Shown here: one piece after another, positions 9,010-19,012 of the stretch
How the letters are laid out: each line of letters starts with the position of its first letter
How positions within the stretch are numbered: the stretch's first letter is position 1
NCBI RefSeq assembly: GCF_030123325.1
Contig: NZ_CP126106.1
Location: 5,339,001-5,403,000 of the forward strand
Length of the DNA: 64,000 nt
From: Peribacillus simplex
GTDB taxonomy: Bacteria; Bacillota; Bacilli; Bacillales; DSM-1321
Reading direction: 5' to 3'
Translations under genes and position numbers: made by a program
Notes under the pieces: model-generated
The model's input: the letters and a program-made list of their open reading frames with translations, nothing else
The model's database searches: none
Told to the model about the DNA's origin: nothing

Positions 9010-9190
9010 ACTTGTACTCCATTTCCCCATTCAATATTTGTAAATCAAACCGGTTCTTTCCTTTATAAGGATTATCGGAAAGTATTTTGATGAATGAATC
9101 TGTTTGAACGCATTTATTGAAAAAATATCAGCATTTTCTTTGATAAAAAAATAAGGCCCCCTTCTGGAAAAAAGAAAGCCCCCCCCCTTT

Positions 9191-9493
9191 TCAAATCATT
9201 TTGATTAATGCCTCTTTACCAAGCATACCTGGATGAATGCCCCTTTCCACAGCCTCCCAGGTAACTGATTCAAGCGGCGCTTCCAATAGTTCTTCAATCG
9301 ATTTAACTCCTGTGGCCCTTCCTGCAAGGATTTTACGATCTCTCAATTTATCATTCAGCAGTCCAACATCTAACGCACCGCACATTATATACCCTTTTTC
9401 GGACGCGACAGCAAGTAAATTCGTTTTGGGAAGTCTGACAGAAATGGCTAGGAATGTATGATTATCAAGAATTATTGGGATCATGTTAATCAA
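9191..9493 (-). CDS. yunC: YunC family protein (DUF1805)
   Basis: A 100-residue protein with TTG start at 9493 behind GAGGGGAG. It contains KGYIMCGALDVGLLN and GRATGVKSIEELLEAPLESVT, the hallmark of the DUF1805/YunC family; function unknown. It is next to yunD as in B. subtilis. Directly after its stop there is a run of ten C on the plus strand (9179-9188). Confidence 0.88.
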   Translation of the reverse strand: MINMIPIILDNHTFLAISVRLPKTNLLAVASEKGYIMCGALDVGLLNDKLRDRKILAGRATGVKSIEELLEAPLESVTWEAVERGIHPGMLGKEALIKMI

Positions 9494-9548
9494 TTGGTTT
9501 CTCCCCTCTCTTCCCCATACTTTATGAAAAAAAGGGCGAAACCGTGAT

Positions 9549-10943
9549 TTAGAGTTTGGCGTTTATGTATATTTTTCCCAACTTCCATAAAAGGATATCC
9601 CGTAAGAATTCCGGCAGTAAGTATTCCTTGCGATCGGAGCGCTGGATACTTGGAAAGAAGTGTCCAAACGTGAACATATCAGGTATTGCCAGTTTATAGG
9701 ACTTATCCGTCTGCAGCTTCTCCCCTTTTATAAGTATCCCTTTTACGATCCCATTCTCCATTTCGTTAAATTCAATTTGATCATAATGCATGACTCCCAT
9801 GATTTTCCCGCGGAAACCGAAACCTTTCACCTGAATATGAGGCCACTCCTCATTTCTCGATTGCATTAAGATTTCTTTTAATTCATTCCCATTCACTTCA
9901 ACGACGCAAGGATTGATGGGATGTGGACAGATTCTGTGAATATCCCCTTTTGTGACAGGTCCCTTTGGCAGCCCTTCGAGCAGAAGACCGGCATTCAAAA
10001 AGGAACAATCCGCCTGAGTCCACTCCCTTAGGGCATTCCCAAGGAGCTCAGTCAAAGGACTTCTTTTGAACCAATCATTATCCAGTGCTTCGGGTAAATC
10101 CACTGCAACCTGTTTTAGCGTCTCCCCTCCGGCCTGGTATATCTCTTCGATCCATGACCGTTCATTCTCCAATTCCAAAAAGTCATTGGTATCATAAAGA
10201 ATGGCTTTCTTATGGCTAACTTTCTTTTCCTGATTGACGGTCATTTCCACCTGTCCAACATAGAAACCATATTTCCCTGCACCGCAAAGGAGTGTGTCAT
10301 TGATCAATTTACCTTGGTGGAGGATGTGGTGGGTATGCGCGCCAAGTATGATGTCAATCTCCGGAAAATCCTCTGCCATCCTTTCATCATCGTGGATGCC
10401 CAGGTGGGAAAGGATGACGATTACATCCGCCTCCGTTTTGACCTTTTCGAGCTGCGCCTTCAACTCCGCGAATGGTTCTGTTATTTCCCAGCCCATCGCA
10501 GAATAAAACTTTTGGAAAAAGGCTGTCAAACCTATCATGGCAATTTTGGTGCCTTTTACCGTCGTATGTATCCAATATGGCAGCGCCCATTCCGGCCTTT
10601 CATAATCACCGTAATAAATATTGGCTACCAAGACCTTGAACTTTGCATGATCATATAAGGAGTCTAACGCATCATGAGGTAAAGTGATGCCTTCATTATT
10701 GCCGATGGTCACATATTGGTAGCCCGCTTCTTTAAGCAGTTCAATATTCCCTTTACCCAACGTACCTTCTGTATATGGATGCCAGCGGTCCACATGATCG
10801 CCTATATCCAGTATGATCGCTTCTTCTCCCGTTTCTTGATGAAGTTGTCTTCTTTCTTTAAGAAACTTATCAATTCGAGGCCAATTCTCAAAATGACTAT
10901 GGAGATCATTGGTGTGATACAAATGAATGATTTCTGACATCAT
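9549..10943 (-). CDS. yunD: YunD-type metallophosphoesterase / 5'-nucleotidase family protein
   Basis: About 464 residues. The N-terminal calcineurin-like metallophosphoesterase domain has YHTNDLHSHFENW, DIGDHVDRW, IGNNEG, SHLGIHDD and LGAHTHH as metal ligands. The C-terminal 5'-nucleotidase domain contains NAGLLLEG. No signal peptide is visible, so unlike secreted UshA/YfkN it is probably cytosolic. A doublet ATG at 10943/10940 follows AGGAGGAGAA; the open frame extends further, but that N-terminus lacks a ribosome site. The substrate is likely a nucleotide or cyclic nucleotide. Confidence 0.87.
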   Translation of the reverse strand: MMSEIIHLYHTNDLHSHFENWPRIDKFLKERRQLHQETGEEAIILDIGDHVDRWHPYTEGTLGKGNIELLKEAGYQYVTIGNNEGITLPHDALDSLYDHAKFKVLVANIYYGDYERPEWALPYWIHTTVKGTKIAMIGLTAFFQKFYSAMGWEITEPFAELKAQLEKVKTEADVIVILSHLGIHDDERMAEDFPEIDIILGAHTHHILHQGKLINDTLLCGAGKYGFYVGQVEMTVNQEKKVSHKKAILYDTNDFLELENERSWIEEIYQAGGETLKQVAVDLPEALDNDWFKRSPLTELLGNALREWTQADCSFLNAGLLLEGLPKGPVTKGDIHRICPHPINPCVVEVNGNELKEILMQSRNEEWPHIQVKGFGFRGKIMGVMHYDQIEFNEMENGIVKGILIKGEKLQTDKSYKLAIPDMFTFGHFFPSIQRSDRKEYLLPEFLRDILLWKLGKIYINAKL

Positions 10944-10956
10944 TTCTCCTCCTCGT

Positions 10957-11784
10957 TTATCCTGTGATACCTTGATATATAAGACGTAAACCAATGATTA
11001 TCAGCACTATTTTCAACATATTTTCCAGCGAGGCACTTTTTAGGCGCGTATTGATGAATGCGCCCAATTTAGCACCGAACCATGCACCCGGAATCAGGGC
11101 AAAAGCATATGGCCAATTTACATTTCCAAGGGAAATATGCGTGATCGAATTAGTGATGGAAGATAGAAATACCATGAACATCGAAGTCGCTACAGCCATA
11201 TGCGGAGGGAAGAAGAATAGAAGCATCATGACGGGTACCATTAAGGCCCCACCGCCAATTCCAAATAACCCTGAGCTGAATCCCACGAAAAAAGAAATCA
11301 ATACAGCCAGAAGGGGATGGTAACCATAGGAAAATGAATGTCCATTTTCAGTTTTATACGTCTTCACTATTTTCCCTTTTCCAGGCTTGAAAAGCATTGG
11401 CTTCAAACGATTCTTCACTAATAACACGATAGCCATGAAAACCATGAAAATCCCAAAGTACAATGAAAAAGCTTCGGCGTTAAGGTTTTTATTCACATAA
11501 GCCCCTATCATTCCACCAGGTGCACTGCCAATAAAAAAGATTAAGCCGGCCTTATAATCCACCACTTTATGTTTTAAATAAGATAAAGTGGAAGATAGGC
11601 CGGTAAAAATCATGATTACGGTTGAAACACCTACGGCGACCTGAGGAGTCAGCTCATTGATAATATTCGTAGATGCACCTAAATATAAAAGAGAAGGCAC
11701 AATGATGATGCCGCCGCCCAGACCGACAAGTGCGCCGATTGCTCCCGCTAATAATCCAATACCCACTAATACTAACCATACCAT
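10957..11784 (-). CDS. yunE: TSUP (TauE/SafE) family membrane transporter YunE
   Basis: A 275-residue membrane protein with about eight hydrophobic segments and the duplicated TSUP motifs GALVGLGGGIIIVPSLL (near 18) and SGLFGIGGGALMVPVMM (near 175). The family exports or imports sulfite, sulfoacetate and other organosulfonates; the substrate here is unknown. It lies 13 bp upstream of yunD on the same strand, so the two are likely one transcript. ATG 11784 follows AAAGGCGG. Confidence 0.88.
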   Translation of the reverse strand: MVWLVLVGIGLLAGAIGALVGLGGGIIIVPSLLYLGASTNIINELTPQVAVGVSTVIMIFTGLSSTLSYLKHKVVDYKAGLIFFIGSAPGGMIGAYVNKNLNAEAFSLYFGIFMVFMAIVLLVKNRLKPMLFKPGKGKIVKTYKTENGHSFSYGYHPLLAVLISFFVGFSSGLFGIGGGALMVPVMMLLFFFPPHMAVATSMFMVFLSSITNSITHISLGNVNWPYAFALIPGAWFGAKLGAFINTRLKSASLENMLKIVLIIIGLRLIYQGITG

Positions 11785-11866
11785 GAAGAAATCCGCCTTT
11801 ACCTGTTTGTGAGGATATACCTCTCTAGCTTGTCACATCATCTCTTTATTCATTATATAATTCCCC

Positions 11867-12721
11867 TTAAAACAAACCAAGCTGCTTAGGAGCCAGCCCT
11901 TCATATTCTATACCAAGCAACTCAATCATTTGTTTGGCATTATCAGCGGCATCTCCGCCTGAGTTATTATTGAACAGGACATATATCTCCTTGGATCCCC
12001 TTTCCAATTTCCTAATTTTTTCCACCCATTCTGTCAATTCCTGATGATTATATCTATATAAGTACCTGACCTCACGCCAATTATCACCTGAAGAGGCCCT
12101 TTGCCAACCATGCAGGTTACGTCCATGAAAGCGTATCAGGGTTTTATCTTTATTGGTGGCATGCAGAACGACAGGAATGGATCCCTCTCCAGCCTGCGGC
12201 TCATCGCATATAGTATGGATCCAGCCTTCCTTTTCGATAAAGTCCAAAGTTTGCTGGAATACATTGGGCCTGTACCAGCTTTGATTCCGAAATTCAATGG
12301 CAGCTGGAATATCGCCCATTTCAGTTTTGCACCATCGCAGGTAATTCACATTTTCCCGTTTACAATCAAACCATGGCGGAAACTGAAATAAGACCATCGC
12401 TAGCTTACCGGACTTCTGATAAGCTTCCAGAGAGTCGCAAAATGCCTTGAACATTTCCTTCTTGCTTTCAAAAGGGATTTCCCCACGCTGATGTCCTGTC
12501 ATCCCTTGATAGGCTTTAACGACAAACTGGAATGATGCAGGCGTCTCGGATACCCACTTTTCACTGTTCCTCTTTGGCTGAACTGCATAAAATGAAGCAT
12601 CCACCTCCACAACGGGAAAATGAGCACCGTACTCTTTAAGTTTATCACGTTGGGACACACCGCCATGATACAAACTATCATGATCACCCCAACCGGTCAC
12701 ACCAACATAAATCATCTGCAT
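11867..12721 (-). CDS. yunF: DUF72 family protein YunF
   Basis: A protein of about 284 residues of the DUF72/YecE family (TIM-barrel-like), starting MIYVGVTGWGDHD and containing ASFYAVQ near residue 45, IEFRNQSW and a C-terminal FNNNSGGDAADNA. Function unknown. Several ATGs cluster at 12724, 12721 and 12715; the AAAGGAG site best fits 12721. It is transcribed toward yunE with an 82-bp gap. Confidence 0.87.
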   Translation of the reverse strand: MQMIYVGVTGWGDHDSLYHGGVSQRDKLKEYGAHFPVVEVDASFYAVQPKRNSEKWVSETPASFQFVVKAYQGMTGHQRGEIPFESKKEMFKAFCDSLEAYQKSGKLAMVLFQFPPWFDCKRENVNYLRWCKTEMGDIPAAIEFRNQSWYRPNVFQQTLDFIEKEGWIHTICDEPQAGEGSIPVVLHATNKDKTLIRFHGRNLHGWQRASSGDNWREVRYLYRYNHQELTEWVEKIRKLERGSKEIYVLFNNNSGGDAADNAKQMIELLGIEYEGLAPKQLGLF

Positions 12722-12828
12722 CATCACTCCTTTGGGACAGGCCCTAATTACTGGACTTCTTCTTTTATTATTTTTTACCCTTATTGAGCCATATCTAATC
12801 TTTGGTATTAGGGTGTAAATATCAAAAA

Positions 12829-12863
12829 CAAAAAGCCTGCCAGACAGACCCGGCAGGCTTTTT
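12829..12863. terminator. Intrinsic terminator downstream of the suf operon
   Basis: AAAAAGCCTGCC and GGCAGGCTTTTT arms around a short loop. It ends sufB transcription on the minus strand and is symmetric enough to work in both directions. Confidence 0.9.
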
Positions 12864-12910
12864 GTATGAATGGTTATCCTAAATCGCTCTACAGGCAGAC
12901 CAGTCGGTTA

Positions 12911-14308
12911 TTAACCGATGGATCCTTCCATTTCGAACTTGATCAGACGGTTCATTTCAACCGCATATTCCATTGGAAGTTCTTTTGTAAATGGTTCGAT
13001 GAAGCCCATTACGATCATTTCCGTTGCTTCTTGCTCAGAGATTCCGCGGCTCATCAAGTAGAACAATTGTTCTTCAGATACTTTGGAAACCTTCGCTTCG
13101 TGTTCAAGGGAAATGTTATCATTCAAGATTTCATTGTAAGGGATCGTATCAGATGTAGACTGATTATCCATGATTAATGTATCACATTCAATGTTGGAAC
13201 GAGCTCCATCCGCTTTACGTCCGAAATGAACGATACCACGGTATGTTACTTTACCGCCCTGTTTGGATATTGATTTTGATACAATCGTTGAAGATGTATT
13301 AGGCGCTAGGTGAATCATTTTTGCTCCTGCGTCTTGGTGTTGGCCTTTGCCGGCAATGGCAATCGATAATGTCATACCGCGAGCGCCTTCACCTTTTAAG
13401 ATGACAGCAGGATATTTCATTGTCAATTTGGAACCGATGTTACCATCGACCCATTCCATTGTTGCGTTAGCGTCACAAACCGCACGTTTCGTAACCAGGT
13501 TAAACACGTTGTTTGCCCAGTTTTGGATCGTCGTGTAACGGCAGTAAGCATCTTTCTTGATGACGATTTCAACAACCGCGCTATGAAGGGAGTTAGTCGT
13601 ATAAACAGGTGCTGTACAACCTTCGACATAGTGAACGGATGCGCCTTCATCAACAATGATGAGCGTACGCTCGAATTGCCCCATGTTTTCAGAGTTAATC
13701 CGGAAATAAGCTTGAAGCGGAGTATCCACTTTAACGCCCTTTGGTACATAGATGAAAGATCCGCCTGACCAAACTGCTGAGTTCAATGCAGAGAATTTAT
13801 TGTCAGTAGGCGGGATCGTTTTCCCAAAGTGCTCACGGAAGATATCTTCATTTTCACGAAGTGCTGAGTCCGTATCTTTAAAGACGATACCCAATTCTTC
13901 CAATTCTTCTTTCATGCTATGGTAAACCACTTCTGATTCGTATTGAGCAGATACGCCGGCAAGATATTTTTGTTCGGCTTCAGGAATTCCCAATTTATCA
14001 AAAGTCTGTTTGATTTCTTCAGGAACTTCATCCCAAGATTTCTCTGATTTCTCTGATGGCTTAACATAGTATGTGATTTCATCAAAATTCAGGCTCTGCA
14101 TGTCGCCGCCCCATTGAGGCATTGGCATGTTGTAAAAATGCTCCAATGATTTCAAACGGAAATCAAGCATCCATTGAGGTTCATCCTTCATTCGAGAAAT
14201 TTCTTCCACGATTTCTTTTGTCAGACCACGCTTTGAACGGAAGATGGAAACATCTTTATCCGCAAAGCCATATTTATAATCGCCGATTTCAGGCATTTTC
14301 TTTGCCAT
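12911..14308 (-). CDS. sufB: Fe-S cluster scaffold subunit SufB
   Basis: A 465-residue SufB, last gene of sufCDSUB. SufB forms the SufBC2D complex on which [Fe-S] clusters are built. It starts MAKKMPEIGDYKYGF; the C-terminal beta-helix contains DGARSNIECDTLIMDNQSTSDT and ends with the LMSRGISEQEA motif also found in SufD. The conserved Cys of GARSNIECD is present. The ATG is preceded by GGAGGAATACGAGCT. It lies 56 bp downstream of sufU. Confidence 0.97.
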   Translation of the reverse strand: MAKKMPEIGDYKYGFADKDVSIFRSKRGLTKEIVEEISRMKDEPQWMLDFRLKSLEHFYNMPMPQWGGDMQSLNFDEITYYVKPSEKSEKSWDEVPEEIKQTFDKLGIPEAEQKYLAGVSAQYESEVVYHSMKEELEELGIVFKDTDSALRENEDIFREHFGKTIPPTDNKFSALNSAVWSGGSFIYVPKGVKVDTPLQAYFRINSENMGQFERTLIIVDEGASVHYVEGCTAPVYTTNSLHSAVVEIVIKKDAYCRYTTIQNWANNVFNLVTKRAVCDANATMEWVDGNIGSKLTMKYPAVILKGEGARGMTLSIAIAGKGQHQDAGAKMIHLAPNTSSTIVSKSISKQGGKVTYRGIVHFGRKADGARSNIECDTLIMDNQSTSDTIPYNEILNDNISLEHEAKVSKVSEEQLFYLMSRGISEQEATEMIVMGFIEPFTKELPMEYAVEMNRLIKFEMEGSIG

Positions 14309-14364
14309 AGCTCGTATTCCTCCATTTTCAAATGGCTGAATTACAACAGCTCATTTTAGTTTAA

Positions 14365-14793
14365 TTATTCCTTCAATCCCTTTTCCATGGCTTTCCAAGC
14401 TAAGGTAGCACACTTGATTCGGGCTGGGAATTTAGAAACACCTTGAAGGGCTTCAATATCCCCAAGGTCCATCTCATCGTCGTATTCTTTTCCCTGGATC
14501 ATTAAGGAAAAAGTCTCGGATATCGCTAGGGCAGTATCAACGTCTTTGCCCTTAATGGCTTGAGTCATCATGGAAGCCGAACTCATGGATATCGAACAAC
14601 CATCACCATCGAATTTAACATCGCTGACCTTGCCATCTTCAATCTTCATCGTTAAACGAATCCGATCGCCGCAAGTTGGATTATTCATATCGATTGTCAT
14701 GCTTCCATCTTCTAGCATGCCCTTATTACGTGGTTTCTTATAGTGATCCATAATGACTTGACGGTAAAGTGTATCTAAGTTATCAAAAGACAT
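14365..14793 (-). CDS. sufU: SufU sulfur-transfer protein (zinc-dependent sulfurtransferase)
   Basis: A 142-residue SufU, which accepts persulfide from SufS through a zinc site. The three cysteines lie in NPTCGDR, DGDGCSIS and IKCATLAW, with the Asp of the CGD motif. The open frame extends upstream, but ATG 14793 (MSFDNLDTLYRQ) has a GAAGGAG site and the expected N-terminus; it overlaps the end of sufS by about 11 bp, so they are translationally coupled. Confidence 0.95.
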   Translation of the reverse strand: MSFDNLDTLYRQVIMDHYKKPRNKGMLEDGSMTIDMNNPTCGDRIRLTMKIEDGKVSDVKFDGDGCSISMSSASMMTQAIKGKDVDTALAISETFSLMIQGKEYDDEMDLGDIEALQGVSKFPARIKCATLAWKAMEKGLKE

Positions 14794-16012
14794 TACTGAA
14801 ATACTCCTTCGTTTTAACAAGCCCGGACACGAGCTTATCAATATCTTCTTCCGTGTTATATAGATAGAAACTTGCTCTTGCCGTCGATGATACGTCCAGC
14901 CATTTCATTAATGGCTGTGCGCAATGATGACCGGCACGGACAGCAATTCCATCTGCATCAAGAACGGTAGCGACATCATGTGGATGTACGTCATTAATAT
15001 TAAAGGTTATTACACCCGCACGCTTTTCTGCATCTTTAGGACCGAATATGGTCAGCCCTTCGACAGCTGACATTTTTTCCATTGCATAAGCGGCGAGCTT
15101 ATGTTCATGCCGTTCAATATTATCCAGGCCGATTTCTTCCAAGAAATCAATTGCAGCACCAAGACCGATGGCGCCGGCAATGATTGGGGTACCGCCTTCG
15201 AATTTCCACGGGAGTTCTTTCCATGTAGACTCATGCAAACCTACAAAATCGATCATCTCTCCGCCGAATTCAATCGGCTCCATTTTTTCCAGAAGTTCTT
15301 TTTTGCCATATAATACGCCGATACCTGTTGGACCGACCATTTTATGACCCGAGAAGGCAAAGAAATCACAATCCAGATCACGGACATCCACTTTTAGGTG
15401 CGGCGTGCTTTGCGCCCCGTCGACTACCATTACGGCACCGTGTTCATGGGCAATTTTCGCGATTTCCTTCACAGGATTGATGACACCAAGTACATTCGAA
15501 ACCTGCATGATGGAAACGATTTTCGTTGCGTCCGTAATTGTTGCCCTAACATCATCAAGGGAAATCGTGCAATCCTCTTGAAGCGGAATATACTTCAGTA
15601 CAGCGCCTTTTTCTTTGGCAAGCTGCTGCCACGGAATGATATTACTGTGATGCTCCATATAAGAGATGACGATTTCGTCACCCTCTTTAATATTTGCACC
15701 ACCGTAACTTCTTGCTACAGTATTCAAAGAAGTCGTTGTGCCTCTTGTAAAGATGATTTCTTCTGTAGAAGAAGCATTAATGAATTTACGTACCTTTTCA
15801 CGTGCACCTTCATACGCATCCGTAGCTTTTGTTCCAAGTGTATGCACCCCGCGGTGAACATTCGAGTTGTATCCGCGGTAATATTGCTCAATCGCTTCAA
15901 TCACTGCAGCCGGTTTTTGAGAGGTTGCAGCACTATCTAAATAAACTAATGGCTGACCATTGACTTCTTGATCTAATATCGGAAAAAGCTTACGAATTTC
16001 GTATGGGTTCAT
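14783..16012 (-). CDS. sufS: Cysteine desulfurase SufS
   Basis: A 409-residue PLP enzyme that releases sulfur from cysteine as an enzyme persulfide for SufU. The PLP lysine is in FSGHKMVGPTGIGVLYG (near 225), the catalytic cysteine is in RAGHHCAQPL (near 360), and VDGAQSTPH carries the Asp and Gln of the cofactor pocket. It overlaps the sufD stop by one base (TAATG), indicating coupled translation. Length and group II features match Bacillus SufS. Confidence 0.97.
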   Translation of the reverse strand: MNPYEIRKLFPILDQEVNGQPLVYLDSAATSQKPAAVIEAIEQYYRGYNSNVHRGVHTLGTKATDAYEGAREKVRKFINASSTEEIIFTRGTTTSLNTVARSYGGANIKEGDEIVISYMEHHSNIIPWQQLAKEKGAVLKYIPLQEDCTISLDDVRATITDATKIVSIMQVSNVLGVINPVKEIAKIAHEHGAVMVVDGAQSTPHLKVDVRDLDCDFFAFSGHKMVGPTGIGVLYGKKELLEKMEPIEFGGEMIDFVGLHESTWKELPWKFEGGTPIIAGAIGLGAAIDFLEEIGLDNIERHEHKLAAYAMEKMSAVEGLTIFGPKDAEKRAGVITFNINDVHPHDVATVLDADGIAVRAGHHCAQPLMKWLDVSSTARASFYLYNTEEDIDKLVSGLVKTKEYFSNVF

Positions 16013-17313
16013 TACTGTACTTTCCTTTCAATGACCGCTACTAATTGTTTTTTAACTCCCTCAATTGGAAGCTGGTTAACAACAGGGGCCAAGAATCCGT
16101 GAATGACAAGTCTTTCTGCTTCTTTCCTAGTAATACCGCGGCTCATTAAATAATACAGTTGAAGCGGGTCGACACGGCCGACGGAAGCAGCATGGCCAGC
16201 CGTTACATCATCTTCATCAATCAAGAGGATTGGATTGGCGTCTCCCCGTGCTTTTTCACTTAACATCAATACGCGTGATTCTTGTTCGGCATTTGACTTT
16301 GTAGCGCCATGCTCTATTTTCCCGATTCCATTAAAAATGGAGGATGCGGCTTCTTTCATGACACCGTGCTTAAGGATATAGCCCTCAGAGCGTTTGCCAT
16401 AATGAATGATCGCTGTCGTAAAGTTCTGTTTTTGTTCCCCGCGTCCGACTACAACGGTTTTAGTATCACCGTGAGAGCCATCGCCCATTAGATATGTTGT
16501 ATTATCTGATATCGTATTTCCATCGTTCATCAGGCCAAGTGCCCACTCAATACGAGCGTCACGTCCTGCCACCCCACGGCGGTTAACGTACGTCGTGAAG
16601 CCTTTAGAAAGGGTATCGACCGCTCCGTATTCCACTTTGGCATTCGCATTTGCAAACACTTCCGTTACGATGTTGGCAACCCCTTCGTTAGAGTCAACGC
16701 TTGAGAAGTAGTTCTCTACATATGTGACAGAGCTATTATCTTCCGCTACGATCAAGACATGGTTGAAAAGTGTAGTATCTGGATTATCCAATAGGAATAC
16801 CGATTGGATCGGCTCTTTGATTTCTACATTTTTCGGAACATAAAGGAATGCTCCCCCATTAACTAATGCAGCATGAAGTGCCGTTAAACGATGTTCATCT
16901 ATTTTAACGCCGTCTTTCATGAAATATTTTTGCACGAGCTCAGCATGGTCACGAGCCGCTGTTAAAATATCCGTAAAAATGACGCCTTGTTCTTTCACAT
17001 TTGCTGACAGATTGATATGTGCCGGCGTATTATTGCGTTGAATGTATAAGTTTTCATTTTCTTCAATGATGGATTTAATTTCTTCCGGAAGCTCCTCTAA
17101 AGAGGCAAAAGCTTCACTTTCAACCGTATGAGTCTGGAAAGAAGTAAAATTCCATTTATCGATTTTCGTTTTATCCGGCTTTGGCATCGGGAGCTTTTCT
17201 AATTCAGAAAACGCTTGAATCCGAAGCTCGGATAACCAAGCTGGATCATTATTTTTAGTTGAATAGGAGCTTATATCCTCTTGTTCAAACGGTAATTTCG
17301 TTTCTGTAGTCAT
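16012..17313 (-). CDS. sufD: Fe-S cluster assembly protein SufD
   Basis: A 433-residue SufD, the SufB paralogue of the SufBC2D scaffold. Its C-terminal beta-helix domain contains ILKHGVMKEAASSIFNGIG and the shared YYLMSRGITRKEAE motif; HAASVGRVDP carries the conserved His region. It starts MTTETKLPFEQEDIS behind GGAGGATTTGCA, 15 bp after the sufC stop. Confidence 0.96.
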   Translation of the reverse strand: MTTETKLPFEQEDISSYSTKNNDPAWLSELRIQAFSELEKLPMPKPDKTKIDKWNFTSFQTHTVESEAFASLEELPEEIKSIIEENENLYIQRNNTPAHINLSANVKEQGVIFTDILTAARDHAELVQKYFMKDGVKIDEHRLTALHAALVNGGAFLYVPKNVEIKEPIQSVFLLDNPDTTLFNHVLIVAEDNSSVTYVENYFSSVDSNEGVANIVTEVFANANAKVEYGAVDTLSKGFTTYVNRRGVAGRDARIEWALGLMNDGNTISDNTTYLMGDGSHGDTKTVVVGRGEQKQNFTTAIIHYGKRSEGYILKHGVMKEAASSIFNGIGKIEHGATKSNAEQESRVLMLSEKARGDANPILLIDEDDVTAGHAASVGRVDPLQLYYLMSRGITRKEAERLVIHGFLAPVVNQLPIEGVKKQLVAVIERKVQ

Positions 17314-17328
17314 TGCAAATCCTCCTAC

Positions 17329-18114
17329 TTACGCTTCTTCGCCAACAGTTTCGTCTTCAATGCCCAATTCTTGTTTGATCCAGTCATAACCTTCCGCTTC
17401 CAAGCGTGCAGCAAGTTCAGGACCGCCTGATTTAACGACACGTCCTTGCATCATAACATGTACAAAATCAGGAGTGATGTAATTTAATAGACGTTGGTAG
17501 TGAGTGATGATCAAGCATCCAAAGTCTTCTCCGCGCATTTCGTTGATTCCTTTTGAAACGACTTTAAGTGCATCGATATCTAGACCTGAATCAATCTCAT
17601 CCAAGATTGCAATTTTAGGTTGGATCATCATTAATTGAAGAATCTCGTTGCGTTTTTTCTCTCCGCCTGAGAATCCTTCATTCAAATAGCGTTGCGCCAT
17701 ATCTTCATCCATTTCAAGGAACTCCATTTTTTGGTCCATTTGACGGATGAATTTCATCAATGAAATCTCATCGCCTTCTTCACGGCGCGCATTAATGGAA
17801 GAACGCAAGAAGTCAGCATTTGTAACACCGCTGATTTCACTTGGATATTGCATAGCCAGGAATAGACCGACACGAGCGCGCTCGTCTACTTCCATTTCCA
17901 ATACATCTTCGCCATCGAATGTGATGCTTCCGCTAGTCACTTCATATTTAGGGTGACCCATGATTGCTGATGATAAAGTGGATTTACCAGTTCCATTTGG
18001 TCCCATGATCGCATGGATTTCTCCACCTTTGACTTCAAGGTTTACCCCTTTTAAAATCTCTTTACCTTCAATTGATACGTGAAGATCTTTAACCGTTAAT
18101 GTAGAAGCTGACAT
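17329..18114 (-). CDS. sufC: Fe-S assembly ATPase SufC
   Basis: A 261-residue ABC-type ATPase, first gene of the suf operon. Walker A is GPNGTGKST (near 38), the signature is FSGGEKKRNEILQ (near 150), Walker B is AILDEIDSGLD. SufC drives conformational change in SufBC2D and has no membrane partner. ATG 18114 (MSASTLTVKDL) follows CGGAGGT. A good promoter lies about 105 bp upstream. Confidence 0.97.
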   Translation of the reverse strand: MSASTLTVKDLHVSIEGKEILKGVNLEVKGGEIHAIMGPNGTGKSTLSSAIMGHPKYEVTSGSITFDGEDVLEMEVDERARVGLFLAMQYPSEISGVTNADFLRSSINARREEGDEISLMKFIRQMDQKMEFLEMDEDMAQRYLNEGFSGGEKKRNEILQLMMIQPKIAILDEIDSGLDIDALKVVSKGINEMRGEDFGCLIITHYQRLLNYITPDFVHVMMQGRVVKSGGPELAARLEAEGYDWIKQELGIEDETVGEEA

Positions 18115-18217
18115 AATAATACCTCCGTGAACTAATTCCAATTTTATTACCAGAAAGTAAAGATTACTTTCCTTACTGTAATTTGCGTAAAAGCATTCTC
18201 ACTTTATTCTCATTCCA

Positions 18218-18246
18218 ATTTTATAACAAATCCAATTTGGAATCAA
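18218..18246 (-). promoter_or_regulatory. SigA-type promoter of sufCDSUB
   Basis: On the minus strand, TTGATT at 18246-18241 and TAAAAT at 18223-18218 are separated by exactly 17 bp. It faces sufC and leaves a leader of roughly 100 nt. Confidence 0.7.
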
Positions 18247-18249
18247 CTA

Positions 18250-18838
18250 AATAGATAAGGGTTTCCACTTCCGCCATGTTTAAAACCCGTCCTATTCTTA
18301 CAATACTAACAGATATAGCCTGTTTACTGCATATTCATACTTATTTTAGCCTTTGTTAAAATTATCTTATTATTCAGCAAATCTTCATCCTTATTAATAT
18401 ATGTTCGAAGAATTCGATTGCAAGGTATGAACGTTCCGCTTTAAAAAGAAAAAAATCGGACTGTCAGGCATTATGTAAGTTTATCCAATAAGGCACCCCT
18501 TATTTATGGACCACTTTCCATTTTACCTCTACAGACCGATCTTTTAAAGAACTCTTTTATATGCTTATCCGTGAATTTTGCGTTGTAGGTCCAAGACCAT
18601 TTTGTTGCACTTTACATGTTCCCTATCCCGTTCTTTCTCAACCTCGATACGGAGGTCTAGGTTTCTACTGTACTCACTGTAGCCAATCCCATGTGAAGAC
18701 TGCATCGCCTTTTCCATTTCGCTTGTTACATTTAAATCTAGAGTATTGATAGTGAACCATCCTTTCAAATTTGTGTATCATTTTAATGCCTTCATTACCT
18801 CTATACCCTTCACTTTCATGATTAAACATAAAAAAAAC
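18250..18838. other. Intergenic region without a supported gene
   Basis: About 590 bp between the suf promoter and the decayed IS. A minus-strand frame at 18565-18768 would encode a Glu/Lys-rich peptide, but it has a TTG start without a ribosome site and I recognise no family. It could be a gene fragment. Nothing else is evident. Confidence 0.4.
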
Positions 18839-18922
18839 GGCCCGAATTAAATCATGCCGCCAGATTGTAGACAAACTGGATGTCATTTGACTTTAAATTT
18901 GGACGTTACTTTCCACTTCAGG

Positions 18923-19012
18923 CACTCGCTTTCCGCGGGCGGTCCGGGAGCCTCCTCGACGCTTCGCGCCTGCGGGGTCTCCCTTGGACTCGTTTTTCCC
19001 GCAGGAGTCTCG
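18923..19012. repeat. GC-rich structured repeat core, copy 1
   Basis: The segment from CACTCGCTTTCCGCGGGCGG to CCGCAGGAGTCTCG is shared with copy 2 at 58607-58694. Both conserve the outer arms and GGAGCCTCCTC, while the centre differs but keeps a hairpin (minus strand: GGCGC-gaa-GCGTC). I know this core as a frequent interspersed repeat of Bacillaceae genomes. Confidence 0.8.

Noticed and set aside
9145..9190. GC-rich inverted repeat as a terminator for yunC
   Set aside because: The GGCCCCC and CCCCCCC tracts are not complementary to each other, so no hairpin forms.
18565..18886. Two overlapping minus-strand frames encoding Lys/Glu-rich peptides
   Set aside because: No ribosome site, no recognised family, mutual overlap in different frames and location beside a decayed IS; at best a gene fragment.
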